Below, in pieces: positions 1 to 12,569 of a stretch of DNA of 64,000 nt. The notes under the pieces are model-generated. The model searched no databases and was not told the DNA's origin. It saw nothing but the letters and a program-made list of their open reading frames with translations. The translations under genes and the position numbers were made by a program. The DNA lies in the NCBI RefSeq assembly GCF_000003815.2, contig NC_049987.1:18021959-18085958 (forward strand), read 5' to 3'. The stretch is from Branchiostoma floridae (lineage: Eukaryota; Chordata; Leptocardii; Amphioxiformes; Branchiostomatidae). Within the stretch, counting starts at the first letter, position 1, and the number at the start of each line of letters is the position of its first letter.

Positions 1-71
1 CTGGCTGCAAAGAGTGAGTAGTCGGCCCACCCAATAACAATAACAATAACAATGACAAATTTTCTCCACAG

Positions 72-3000
72 ATGTCAGCCCACAGACAGCAATGCCATCG
101 ATGACAACGGTTCCATCCCAGACTGGACGTCCAGACAGTGATGATGATGAAGACCGAGAAGTTTGGGGTTCCGCTTACACAAATGGTTAGTGAATCTGTA
201 ACAATGTTATACATAATACATATGTTTTATTCCTATGGACACAGACCAATATGTTTCATGTACTGCTGTCATTTCCTACTCCAATATCCGCATACGCAGG
301 TCAATATATATCTGTGCATTATTCCAAATGCGAGACCATATCGCCCATACATAAATGTGCTGTTATCTTTATAATGTTATTGATGAAATTTTGTTGCACT
401 GTATCTGTATGTAGTTTAGATTCTGTATGCACTATTAATAGTAACAATTGCCATTCGCTGTATCCCATACAATTGTCGATCAATAAAGTTCATTTATAAA
501 TTCCTTCTATAAATAGCTAACCCATGATGTAATCGTTAAATCTTGATATTCTAGAATTTTTAATTTAGTTAAAGTTCTTTTTATTTCAGAAGCTGTGCCT
601 AAGAATCTAGCAACCCAACCACCTGTTTCAACAAAAATAGCAGCAAAGTCAGGTTAGAGTTATTGCAATTATCTTTTCCTTTTGAAGAGATCCTTTCATC
701 CGTCAAAAGCGTACTCCTGATAAAGAAAGTTTACAACACTGTAAACAAGTGGAGAGATTAGTTCCTAGTGTGCTCCACGTGCGTTTTAGCGGTTCTAATA
801 TGTTAAGTTAAATCACATCATGATCTGCCTCCTGATACACGATTTACTATTTCGATATATTTGATTCATTGAACACTTCGCAATTTTCCAGGATCCTTGA
901 TAGAAAATCCCTCAACCCAAGTCCCGGTCCACAAAGCAGGAACAGACGCCACGCCAACAGGTCAGCTCATGTTTCATATTGTGTCTACTTTCTACATTCA
1001 TGTCAAAAATTATATTGGTGAACCGAATCGGATATGTTTTATCTATATGTAACTTGTTGTCGATTGATGTAAATATATTAACTAAGTGATTACAGATCAT
1101 ATTCCTTTATAAGGTCAAGGTAGTAGGCCTAGTACTACTTCGACCAATGGTAGAGTCCAGATTGAGACATCTTTCTAAAGTAACATTCATTCTCTTTCTG
1201 ACGCTTGATACAATTAAACACTTTGTGGATCCTTTCTTGAGTGTGTCGTCATGTTGTCTTTATTTGGTTATATATGCTTGCCTAACGAAAAATGAAATCA
1301 TGTCTTTTTACAGTGTGTCCAATATCTGGCTACATTCGTCTACGAGGAGCTTGCTACAAGTTCTTTGCTGAACCGAAGACGTACGAAGACGCTAGACAGA
1401 GGTGTGCCGAAGATGGTGGGCTGTTAGCCATGCCGAAAGACCGTGCCACCAACCGGTTCGTCACCAACCACCATCGCGGATCCAGCTGGCTTGGGTTAAC
1501 TGACATCAACAGAGAAGGCCGTTGGGTTTATGAGGACGGCCAACTCCTGAAGTCGTCCGGGTATTCTAGCTGGGCACGTGGTGAACCAAACGATGCTGAT
1601 TACATTGAAGACTGTGCCGAATTCACGCCAACCCGCGCGTTTTGGAATGATGCACCGTGCAACTCCAGCAAGCCGTTTACCTGTCAGATAGGTATGTATT
1701 ATGAGTAAGCAGAACAGAACTTAATTGCACGAAAATCGTACAGAGTACAATGTATTGTAGCAGCTATTAAACGTAGTAGATGTATTGTTTATTGTTTGTT
1801 TGTTTATTCTTTATCTAACCAGGGTGGAAGCATATCGCCTGACGGCGTTTTTCAAAGTCCCCTGGGAGAGAACCCTGGATTACTTGTAGTATATTTTCTA
1901 TTTTGCAACATTGAGCAGACGATGGGCACTAGTTGAATTGTTGTCACAAATATATACCGTAGCTCTTTCAATTGGGGATGCAAACAAACCCTTTTTAAAA
2001 GAAATTAATGAAATATTGTTTACGATTACTGCAGGTGTAACTGATGTGACGTCAGCGATCCCTACACCTACACCTGAACCTACACCTACACCTACACCTA
2101 CACTGGCGAGCCTCTCTACACCGAAAGTTACCACAGAAGGAAAAGTCACCGTGCTCAAAACATCCAACGTAACCCTGAAATGCACCCTAAGACTGAGACG
2201 ACGGCACATCAACCATCGCATCAACTGGTACAGAATCGGAGAAAACGGCACACAGGGTGCTCCTATGATCACATACATTGATAGACACGCCTTCCACAAC
2301 TACCGGCGGACTGCAGAGCTGCGATTGGTCGACAGACTGGAGGCCGTTGATGACCACGTGTCCCTTAGGATTCTAAATGTTAAAGTGCAGGATTCTGGGA
2401 CGTACAGATGTGAGGTCATCCTGGCGTCCCAGCAGCGAGCTTACGCTGACGTCAATATGACCATTTTAGGTACGTTATTAGGTTTCCCCCATAGTATTGT
2501 CAAAACCCCTTCGTTTCCAGACACCGTAGTTCAGTAACGTAATGTTTACAGTCCGTGCAACATTATGATCGTAGTCTTTGTCACCTCGCGAAATGTTAAG
2601 AAAATGAATTTTCTTTAAAATGCAAAAAATAAAATTTTAAAAGTATGGACTATAGGTAAAATTTTAAAAGTATGGACTATAGATGGCTTTTTGCAATCAA
2701 TACTGACCATGGTAAAACAGATAAACAGGTATGTTAACTTAATGATAAACATTTGAAAAAGTTTCATTCTATTTTACCTTTTTCTCCAACTACCTTCAGC
2801 ATGTCCAATTAAAAAGAAAAAGGACCACATCATTATCAACAAAGCTACTCCAACAGAGCTGGCGAGATCTGTGGACCACCATGACCATGGAGGTAAGTTT
2901 AGATGTGATTTATTGATTATTTTGCACTTCATAACAAATATATGACATAACTCTTACAAAACGATTAATTGTCATATGTAATCCAATATTTTGCCAGACT

Positions 3001-3913
3001 GTGACTTGTCTTTTTTGTGTGTGCAAGCTTATTTTCACATTCCAGGCATGTCTGGGACTCTGGCCGGAAGTTAGATTAAAGGTCCCGGAATAGGTTATCC
3101 AATGTTATCCCACTTCCTGTCTCAAATTATTAGCTTCCCGCAAGTCTATTGTTTTTTGAGAGCAAGTGAAGAAACGCACATACAGAATGTTTGCCACATT
3201 CACACTAATAGATGAAACAAGACATTTACAAGCAGGCATGCACTACCAAAAAATTTTTGCTTGTTTTGCTTACCCCATGGACAATTCTTATATGAAGAAA
3301 AACATTCTTGCAAGAAGAAAATGTAGAATAAAATTCTAAGCAAAACAAGAATCTACCAAAAAATCTTAATTCTCACGCATTGAACAATTTTCTTATTCTT
3401 TTCTGGAACTTTAAGCAAAATCTTCTTTTGAATTTCTAGAAATGCTTGCTTTTTTTTATAACTCTTAAGAATACAAGAATTTTTGCTCTTGATGTAAGAA
3501 AAACATTCTTGGTGTAAGAATATTAATCTCAAAAATATCTAAAAAAATTCAAGCAAAAATTTAAGTGCCCCATGGACAAGCACGTTTTTCTAAGATTTCT
3601 TGGGGACAGAATAATTTTCTTCCTGGAAGATAAATTTTCTGTGAGGAAGAAAAACAAGATACAGAAAAAAAACCTTTTGGTAGTGTGTGATCTATGAATT
3701 CTTGTTGTGATGGTAACTTAACTAGGGAATTACGTGGTGTAGAAAGCAATATTTAGCCTTTTATTCTATCTTGTTACTGCAGGGCAAAGTCTTGTGGTCA
3801 TCTCGGACACTGGCAGTGTATTCGCTGTTGCTCTATTCACGGGAGGCGTTTTCTTTATCTTGTTTCTGATCATTGCAGCTGTGGTCTTTTTGGTTTGGAG
3901 AAAGCGGGGTTAG
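72..3913 (+). CDS. C-type lectin / V-type Ig type I membrane receptor (5' end outside window)
   Basis: Seven exons are visible: 72-185, 590-652, 892-960, 1314-1691, 2035-2469, 2800-2892 and 3783-3913. All internal introns are phase 1, and the frame stays open to TAG at 3911-3913. The first three exons encode a Ser/Thr/Pro-rich stalk. Exon 4 is a complete long-form C-type lectin domain with WLGL, EPN followed by Asp, and WND, so calcium site 2 is complete and the EPN triad predicts mannose-type sugar binding. Exon 5 has a Pro-Thr hinge and then a V-type Ig fold (Cys, WYR, DSGTYRC). Exon 6 is a short basic juxtamembrane segment (KKKK). Exon 7 is one TM helix ending in WRKRG, so the cytoplasmic tail is about 5 residues with no signalling motif. 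Seen: domains and splicing. Inferred: cell-surface recognition, perhaps with an adaptor. The start and signal peptide lie upstream of the window. Confidence 0.85.
1705..1880 (-). mobile_element. LINE 3'-tail remnants in intron
   Basis: On the minus strand, 1708-1750 resembles the 3' tails at 15472-15530 and 35254-35306 (ccatacattgtac then gtgcaat). A second tail-like block at 1795-1880 ends in an (AACA)-rich run. No coding part remains. The family assignment is an inference from the shared tail. Confidence 0.4.
2059..2103 (+). repeat. (CCTACA)n coding hexamer, Pro-Thr hinge
   Basis: About seven CCTACA units lie inside the Ig exon and encode a Pro-Thr/Pro-Glu hinge between the lectin and Ig domains. 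A hexamer keeps the frame when it slips, so hinge length could vary between alleles. Confidence 0.85.
2630..2682. repeat. 27-bp tandem duplication in intron
   Basis: Two near-identical copies of a unit beginning taaaattttaaaag and ending ggactatag lie side by side just after the Ig exon. Confidence 0.85.
3241..3685. mobile_element. CACTA-like inverted-repeat element in intron
   Basis: Starts CACTACCAAAA and ends TTTTGGTAGTG, an 11-bp inverted repeat with the CACTA terminus. The interior is AT-rich and self-similar (repeated aagaaaaacattcttg words), with no ORF. The flanks atg and tgt do not make a 3-bp target duplication, so the CACTA assignment is tentative. It lies in the last intron of the lectin-Ig gene. 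Confidence 0.55.
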
Positions 3914-4482
3914 TTAACCCACGGGACACTGGCATTAAAATCATATAAAGATCATTCCAAATGTATCCACCAAACATACGACAAGTTTGAAGAACGTGGT
4001 GGAAACTTTCATATTCTATACGTTGACGTTAGCATTCTGTTTGATATAATTTTGTGTCAACATTGTCAACAGATCATGGGAGTAAACTTTCCATATCCTA
4101 CTACGAATTAGCCATGGATATACATTTAAGTGATAGATTCAGTTATATACCCTACTTTTCACGATGATTTTGATACATATTTTGATAGCCGATAACAGTT
4201 TTGATACTTTTGGTGAATTATATTTGATATTCAATTTGATAGTTAATCACAAAGAGCTGTTCACATGTTAATAGTGAGACAGCATACAGATGATATATGT
4301 ATTATATACATTACTATTGATAGATGTGAAAGGTATATTGAAGCGATGCATCCTTAAGATATCCATTTTTATTACCGTTACCGAACGCATTGCCTCTGTA
4401 AGGGAGTGGTAACAACTGTTTTCTATGTCTTTAGAGGTGATAGAGACAATTTTGTACAAATGAAAACCGACTTTTGAGAAAA

Positions 4483-4488
4483 AATAAA
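4483..4488 (+). promoter_or_regulatory. Poly(A) signal AATAAA, lectin-Ig gene
   Basis: A canonical AATAAA about 570 bp after the stop codon is the likely 3' end signal of the receptor gene. Confidence 0.6.
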
Positions 4489-4499
4489 CGTACTTGTTT

Positions 4500-6180
4500 G
4501 GTTTATTGAATAGTTTGTTATTGTTGTGCGTTGTTTGTCATTAAAAAGTATGTCTAATATAGTTTTAGCACGTTAGTTCAACTGTGAATGAAACTTTCAA
4601 CCGTTTTCTCTGCAATGAAGGAGGTAGCCTAAAAGCTGCTGAAACGTTGTTTCAACAAACACATGACCGTAAAGTAAAAGGATTGGCGATATATTGACAA
4701 TGTAGGTGACCCTAATATTCAGCAATAATTTTCATCAAAGTTAAGCCTTATGTTATCTCAACTCCAGAACTACCTTTGTACACAACATAAGCGGGACTGG
4801 TTTTATGATCTTTGAAAGCGGCGACAACGAACGGACTTCTGTCGGTCGGTCAGTTCACCCCTAGGCCAATTAACTCCTACTAGATTTTTATTCCCAACTC
4901 GGCCAAAGGCAACTATTACTATGTATTAAGAAAAGGGAAGAGGCATGTAAACGTTAGATAATAGTGATAGCATAGCTCAACATGTATTGTTTATTCAACT
5001 GTTATGCTACATGTAATAGTTCTTAGTCTTTAGGTTTTCATCTTGGGATTTGCTCTACATTTAGCCCACATGGGCAGGAACACGCAAATAAAGATCATCA
5101 CTATTCGTCCAGACGGGAGTCTAATAGAGACTAGGAAAAACGCACGCTTGCTTGAATATGCCAATACGTGTCAAAACTCTAGACGTTTCGTCGCAAAAGA
5201 AATGGTTGGATGAAGCATTGGTGTCACGCCATTCATCTATGTCAACATCGCACATAAATCATTTTACCGTAACTAGGTGATTGACTGACGTCCATCCGTA
5301 GGGAACTAAAGATTGGTTTTAGGATGCCGGTTACATGTTCGCTCATCTGGGTGATTTGTCATTATCTTGTCTTAGATGTAGAACTAAAGACATGAATATT
5401 TTTTTCTGTCTAAAAAGTTATGTTGAGTACAAGTTGAAGTTTAAAAAGATTGAGTCTAGCTTCTACCAAATAATGTCATTAATTCGTTTATCAACATTTA
5501 TTAAACATTTGAAAGTTAACGTAGTACTACCTTTTTGACGTGTTTACTATAAGTCACTTTTTAATAATATCATGCCAAGTCAAAAGTGATTGTACCAGAG
5601 CATATACAATATTTCTTTCTCTTTTCTGAAAAAATATTTATGCAGAACTTTAATAAGAGAAATTATCAGGTTAGGAATAAATATTCTTATCAGTACAGTA
5701 GCTAGAGTTTTATATGTACAATGACCTATACCATGTAACAGTGTCCCCACGTTCCATGCAGTGATGAAATAGGAGTAACAGAACAACACAAGACGTATCG
5801 GTGTTTTTTTATGAGAGCTAAACGAGAAATACTTTATATTAAAAAGATTAGATTTATTCCTCACCGTCCATCGAAAGTAATGACAACTACGGCCAGTGAA
5901 AATGCGACATTATGTTTACAAACATTTCCGAAAGTGCGCCAACAAAACCATTGTCGTGCAAAGAAGCAAATTTTAAAGACAAAATAACTTTAAAATTCTA
6001 AAGGTAAAAGGATGAACCTTATTCTTAAATTTGCCTCACTTGTAAACAGCTATTATGACACATTTTGATAAGCACACATTGCGGTGATAATATCCTTAGT
6101 TTCTGGCAATATCTAGTAACTCTTCAGATAGAATCTTTATTGCGTTTTCACAAAAAAACATGGCGTGTTCAGAAAACTTC
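4500..6180. other. Intergenic, no gene seen
   Basis: AT-rich sequence with only short spurious ORFs, no domain motifs and no convincing splice pairs. Confidence 0.6.
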
Positions 6181-6184
6181 GGCT

Positions 6185-6533
6185 AGCTGACGTCATAGAA
6201 CCTTGAGCGATGTCCCGAGGGGAAACAGTGGCCACGGTTTCATCTCCTTTTCACCGCTCACCTTTCAAATTAACGGCCGTTTGATTTATGGTTGGTTTCT
6301 CCGACTTCAAAGACCATGCGGGTTGGGAAAACGAGTCTCCATTCCACACGGATAATGACGTTCAATTCAGGAATATTTAATTATTAATGTTTAACCATTA
6401 CCATTGCACTGAGGGGACGACCGTGCTCTCAATGATGACAATACTTGTGGGGGAACACTTATTTCATTGTAGTAGCGGAGGGCTTGTTTCATGAAGCGTG
6501 CGGTGTGTTATAGAAACTCCACATCTTGACCAG
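6185..6533 (+). promoter_or_regulatory. Candidate promoter and non-coding first exon of the kringle-LDLa gene
   Basis: A perfect CRE palindrome (TGACGTCA) is at 6188-6195, and a strong donor CAG|GTAAGG is at 6533/6534. The nearest good acceptor downstream is at 7189/7190, just before the coding start at 7237. This fits an untranslated first exon ending at 6533; the transcription start cannot be fixed from sequence. Confidence 0.35.
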
Positions 6534-7204
6534 GTAAGGTTTCTTTTGACTATTTCTCTACATTGCTTAAGACAAACATAAATTCAGGAAGAAGATACGA
6601 AGGTTAAAACAAGAAGTAGCAAAATTCTGTGAAAAGCTCAATTAGCACTTTAGAAAGCACTTTAGACACAGTTTACTCAAGGTTTGAATTTAGAAGAACA
6701 TCACTCCTGGTGCATTTAGATTATGGAAAATGCTTTCTACTTAAATGTATGCGAAACCATCGTTTCAAGAGAGAAAATGAAACAATATGACAGCCAAACA
6801 ATGTTTTAATTGCAATACTATATCGTAATAAGAATAAAATTCGTGCATCTTGTAAAATGCTCCTTTTCAATTTAAAAAAAATCCTATTTCTACAGTTGCT
6901 ATTAGTTTTTACATTGGAAACCTACAATTAATTAGAAAACAGCATAACTCCTAAATCCCTTTTCTAATTCCGACTTTTAGGTTGCTCACGATATCTGTTC
7001 ATGTCTTGCATGACGGACAACTTAATGATGCACTGAAAAATATGAATATATGAAATGTACAATTAAAACGTCAACAGAAAGATGTATACACGAGGGACTA
7101 GAATCTAATGTGAAATAAAGTATCGATATTAAGGCATAATAAGAAGTTTAAAAACATAAAATACTGATTTTTTTTCTAACTATCCACAGAAAACGTTGAC
7201 AACC

Positions 7205-7213
7205 ATGGGGTGA
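7205..7213 (+). promoter_or_regulatory. Two-codon upstream ORF
   Basis: accATGGGGTGA sits 24 bp before the real start codon and in the same exon. Its context (ACC before ATG, G after) is better than that of the main ATG, so ribosomes could terminate there and re-initiate. A translational brake is an inference. Confidence 0.4.
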
Positions 7214-7236
7214 CTACACCAGCTCTCGGAAATATA

Positions 7237-10200
7237 ATGCTGTCCGTTTTAAAGATGATCTTCTTCATACTTTGTCTTACGGCCATGTCTGTACACGCTG
7301 GCTTGGAGCCTTCAAGTACCGGTATGTACTACTACAGTAGGAGCCAGTTAATTGCACAACGGATTAACGCACACTTCTGTTAACTGCACGGGATCCCAAA
7401 CCAGTGCTGCCCCGCTAGATAACTTCGCATTATTGCACCAGCCGGATATTACTGTATACAATTAAGCGGTTTCTACTGTATATCGGTATTATATTTAAAT
7501 GGGATCATCTCACACAAAGTTACCATCCGCGTGAAAATCTACAACTCTTTTTGCAATTTCCAATCTTCTAAAGTCAATACATTACGTCATGTGGAAAACG
7601 ATAGCTGCTTGGCTTGCAATGATGACGTAATTTCTACGAGAAATGTCATATGCATCTGTTTTAGTTTTATTGACACATTAAGGAGATTATATACGGCATG
7701 TTCGTGAAAGCCAAGGTTAGCTACACTTGCAATGTCACGCCATGCAAAAGAATAAGTTCAAGATAATAATAAAGTACTCTCATTCTTGACAAGTAGTTTG
7801 GAATCAAATGACTGGATCCATAGCTGTATCGACATTTGTTAACTCTTAAGGGAACAGAGACTGTTGGAGCTAGTCCTTTGGGGTATTTTCTTTTGTATAT
7901 CTAGTATTGGAGACATAAGAATTCCATTTATCAATCGATAACAAGAGCTACTTAGATTTGAAGTCAACAAAGTCCAAAAAGAAAACTATTTCCTAATGCT
8001 TTATTGTACGGGGTGATGATCTAGAGACATTTAGCTGAATAAAAACGATCTAATGTTAGAATTACAACTGTCACAAAAACGCAAGACACTTGTACATAAA
8101 ACGGGAAGGAAAGATACTGGCTATCAAAAACATCTGTAATCAGTGACACCTATGTTGCAATTCTGAGGAAGGTGACAGACGGTGTTTGTGTTAGCACTCG
8201 ACCGACTATGACGTCATTATCGTCCGCCATGATGAATGGTTAAACCTTGAAGTTGTCAGGTACACTTGAATTTCTATTTCATAAACACAGTCACGTAATA
8301 ATGACCCATTCAACTCCATAGGCCTGGCCCTTGCAGTTTCTTCTGCTAATGTAACCAGTATGGTTCCATTGTTACTTCTACACCATACTTCTGCAGATAT
8401 TTGATAATGAGTAAATAAGACATTTGTGATACGTTTCAGTCGACCCGTACAGAGAGTGTTACGAAGGGATAGGAGAGTCATACCGGGGCCGTGTGAACTA
8501 TACCGAACTAGGCTTCGACTGTCTGTCCTGGGACCATGAAATGGTTTGTTTATTTGTTTGCTTCAACCTTAGTTTATTCATTCACGAGAAGCTCGAATCG
8601 GCATACAGTTTGTTTTTTTCATTGAGGTCAGGGTCAGATAAAATATAACAGAGACACAGATTACATCGAGTGCTAATTAGTGCGCACTCATTAGAAATAG
8701 AAATGGGTCGTTATTAAAAGCTACCTGTACCCGATTGATTATGTAAATACTGTCCAATAAATGTGCAGTGGAAAATGAAACGCACTTTATTAGTCAGTGC
8801 CCTCACTGCGATACCGAAAGAAACAGATTATTTCAAACTATTGCCTCAATTTCAGCGAGCTTTTACCATTTAGGAGATCAGCAAAAGGCTACATTTTACT
8901 CCAAGCACAAAACCCAGTCATTTTACACAAAGTGAGACAAGTAATTAACCACTGCATTAAAAGAAGAAGACAAGTCAAACCCTAAAGTAATAAACGCAGT
9001 ACCTTATAGTAGATTAGAAACTAATGTTATCTACTGAATGACTTTACCTTATTCCGAGACTTTATGTGCAATTAGCCTTCGGGTATGATTTTGCAAATCA
9101 ACTCTCTGTAATAAATCTATCAATATAGGTGAAGGTCATCATGAGACCCGGTGACTACCAGATGTTTGACCTCCAGGAGAACTACTGCAGGAACCCATTC
9201 TCCTACCCGCGACCGCTGTGCTTCGTCATCAACCCTCATGATAGCGAACATTCATTCTGGGACTTCTGTCCGATCCCCAACTGTAGTAAGTACATAACGT
9301 AATGCTAGTTAGTTTACATTTGTCTGCATGGTAACCTATATCCGTTATATTTTATATGTTCTTGAACAGGGTATTTAGCTCGACATATGAAAGATATTCA
9401 GTTGATGGACGGTGATTTCAAACTGCGGTATTTTGAAGTAAAATTAACGCCTGTTTACTTAATAGGCTTAGATGTCCAGTTTTTAGAACAAAGGATATAG
9501 GTTAAAGGTGAATTAGAGTTATATCCTATAACATCTCAAGTCCCCCGATACTGCGCCTGTAGAAATTGCCTGCTACAAGTCATTCTCGCTGCGTTTACGT
9601 GGGCTATCCGTTAACCAATCAAAATCTCTTTCTGGTCTTGGATGGGAAATTACTACACAATTACGTTTTAACTTACATCCTGGCCAAATGTGGTGACGTG
9701 ATTGGCTGGAGAAGGACGAATCATACTACATATTAGTGGATGGCCTGGAAAGAGAATGCTATCGCACTATCTTTGCATTTATTTACTATATACTGCACGT
9801 TGTCGAAACATTGTTGTGATTGAAAAGGAGGTCAAGTTGATTTCGAAATTATGTATTTCTATTCAATGTTTTTATGGCTATCTGCAATATATGGCACTAG
9901 TTTCTGTTTTAAAATTGCGGTCTAATATTATCTTCCAGATCCAACGACAACTATACCTGTAACTACACCAACGACAACGCCTATGCCAACTACTGTTAGA
10001 AGGCATATAACCCCGCAACTACCAACAGCATCCGGCGGTGAAGTAACAGCTTCTCTTCGGCCAGGGCGGACGCATGCGCGACACTCGTCCCTTGTGAGTC
10101 GCATCACTCGGGTTACTCCGCCCACCGGCGCATCGCTTGAGAAGAGTACCGCTCAATCCGCTGTGAAAGGTACTTGTCCCGCAAACCTTCGATATAATCG

Positions 10201-11594
10201 TCGTTTTTATACCCCCTTCACATTAGGCGCGATTCGATCGGACGACGAGTCTGCGAGCTCTAATTTACGAGGAGNNNNNNNNNNNNNNNNNNNNNNNNNN
10301 NNNNNNNNNNNNNNNNNNNNNNNNNNNNNNNNNNNNNNNNNNNNNNNNNNNNNNNNNNNNNNNNNNNNNNNNNNNNNNNNNNNNNNNNNNNNNNNNNNNN
10401 NNNNNNNNNNNNNNNNNNNNNNNNNNNNNNNNNNNNNNNNNNNNNNNNNNNNNNNNNNNNNCCGTCAGGGTCATGCCTCCTCGTGATTTAGAGCTCGCAG
10501 ACTCGTCGTCCGATCGAATCGCGCCTAATGTGAAGGGGGTATGAAGCTTTCAGTGGATACTATTCCTGTTTTTTTTTTATATACACCATTTGTGATATTC
10601 AGTTTACTCTATTATTTGTTGGAGTACCAAGATTGTTCTAAAAAAGACTACCATTGAAAGCTGAAAATGCACATGAAATTGATGACATATTATTTCTCAA
10701 ATTTTTTGTTCATTTAAAGAGGAATAGACAGACTTATCGAGAAACTCACAAAAATATATAAACTAAACATTTTACAGAACAGCTAAACTTTTAACATTGG
10801 TATGAGATCTCCATTGTATTGTTTTCAATTGCAGCTTGCAGACTGGACCAGTTTCAATGCAACAACGACAAGCGTTGCATCTCTCGTCAGTCCGTGTGTG
10901 ACAACTTGGTCGACTGCTCCGACAGAAGTGACGAAGAGAATTGTGGTAGGTAACTTTTGATGACGTGTCAACGTAAAGACACGAAATGATGACGCCACTG
11001 ATCCATGTACTCAGATATTCAAAGCAAGGCAGTTAATTTTGTTCTAGTGGGGTCTGTGAGAAGGGCCTTGTATGTGATAAATACAACTTTTCATATGAAA
11101 CTAAGTTAATATCTTAAGATAGATAGTTATGGCTTTACGTAGTAGATATCAGCTGTGGTCTACCTCCTATACTTCTATTCAAGTTAACCCAATATAATTT
11201 TGTATGTTAGATTACGTAAGAATATTGAATATCAATATCTGGAATTGGAAAAAAAATTATAAATCGCATTACAGCTAAGAGATCGTATATATGTATGTTT
11301 GTGTTTGTTTGTTTGTTTGTTTGTTTGATAGCTTTTAGATGCGCGGCAGACGAGTTCTTCTGTGATGACCTGTGTTATCCCGCCTTCTTCACATGTGATG
11401 GGTGGGACGACTGTACGGACGGGAGCGACGAGGACCCGGCTAACTGCAGTAAGTTACATATCGGATTGTATCTAATTAACACAAACACACAGAAACGCAA
11501 ACGCGGACACAAATACAGACACACTGCATACACATATCCAAATATCCAAACATGTACAAACGCACTATATACATACAAACATACATACATACAT

Positions 11595-11649
<55 letters not shown>

Positions 11650-12569
11650 ATACACACCACACACACACACACACACACACACAAAGATACATTTCTTAAG
11701 ACTACGTAAGATTACGTTTCACTAAAATAATACAAACGCAACAGTTGCCATCTAAAAGCAGGTTTCTATTTGCTTCACCCCTCTCGACCCCTAGAATCGT
11801 TTCTAGTGTTGTACAGAACACTTGTGCCAAGTTTTATGCTTTTACCACATTTTGCACAATTTTGGCACCAATCGCCTAGACTTATTGTAAACAAGACTGT
11901 ACCTAGAACAAGATCACTCTGGTTGTTTCTCACATGCTTTGTTATCTGTTACTTCTGTTCTGTGCTTCAGTTCTTCCTGATCACAGCACAACGTCGCAGC
12001 CTCTTGCAGGCGTCGACGGTGGTGACACCGAAGGCCAGGGAGGGCAGTCAAATGGACAATCGCAGAACGTTGGGGACAGCGAAAACGGCAATGGTCAAAC
12101 AGGTGACCACGAAAATGGTAATGGTCAAACGGGGGACAGCGAAAACGACAACGGTCACTCAGATTCTGGAATAGATGGAATAGATACTTTTGCAAACGGC
12201 ACCAATGTGTACCTGAATGACACTAGCTACCATGGAAGCAATGAAACGGATTCGCAAGATGGCGGTTCACAGGGAAACAACAATGGTAAACATATCAATG
12301 GAGAACAAGGCAACGGTGACGATCAAGGCAATGGGGACGGCATGTATGGTGGTGATTCGTATGGTAAAGCATACAATGTGTCAGATTATGAAGAGCTATG
12401 GCTGAGATTCAACCTATCGGTGAAGAATTTGACCAAGTTGCCCTGTCCCTGTTTCGTGTTTGGGCGCCAACTTATTGGACGGTCTTCGCCTGCATCATTG
12501 ATCTCAGCAAGCATACCGTTAACAGTGTTCCTTTATGTAATGTTTAGGTTGATGATTTGTATCCTCTAG
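7237..12569 (+). CDS. Secreted or GPI-anchored kringle-LDLa-LDLa glycoprotein
   Basis: Exons 7237-7321, 8440-8543, 9129-9285, 9939-10169, 10835-10945, 11332-11448 and 11971-12569 join in phase to 467 codons. Exon 1 encodes a signal peptide (hydrophobic run ending VHAG). Exons 2-3 form one six-cysteine kringle: CYEG, YRG, NYCRNP, then Cys-Cys with PNC. Exon 4 is a Thr/Pro-rich linker (PTTTPMPTT). Exons 5 and 6 are each a full LDL-receptor class A module with six Cys and the calcium signature ([24 protein letters not shown]). Exon 7 is an Asn/Gly-rich repeat with about six N-glycosylation sequons, then PCPC and a C-terminal hydrophobic run that reaches the stop, as in GPI signals; a TM end is the alternative. 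LDLa and kringle modules usually bind protein ligands. No enzyme domain is present. This combination is not a family I can name. Confidence 0.85.
10211..10543. mobile_element. Foldback element interrupted by an assembly gap
   Basis: The 64 bp before the N-run (10275-10461) reappear inverted after it, from taccccc at the left edge to gggggta at the right. The arms share the word ggcgcgattcgatcgg, and TA flanks both ends. It lies in the intron between the linker and the first LDLa exon. The gap probably marks the hairpin centre. Confidence 0.7.
11300..11330. repeat. (GTTT)n microsatellite at a splice acceptor
   Basis: Tandem gttt units run straight into the tgatag acceptor of the second LDLa exon and replace the usual pyrimidine tract. 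Confidence 0.8.
11566..11684. repeat. (CATA)n and (CA)n microsatellite
   Basis: Simple tandem repeats in the intron before the last exon of the kringle-LDLa gene. Confidence 0.95.

Noticed and set aside
8206-8481. Minus-strand 91-codon ORF
   Set aside because: It overlaps the kringle exon on the other strand and has no motif or splice support.
11375-11692. Cys/Val-rich minus-strand ORFs
   Set aside because: They are translations of a CA microsatellite; the same holds for the ORFs at 36629-36898.
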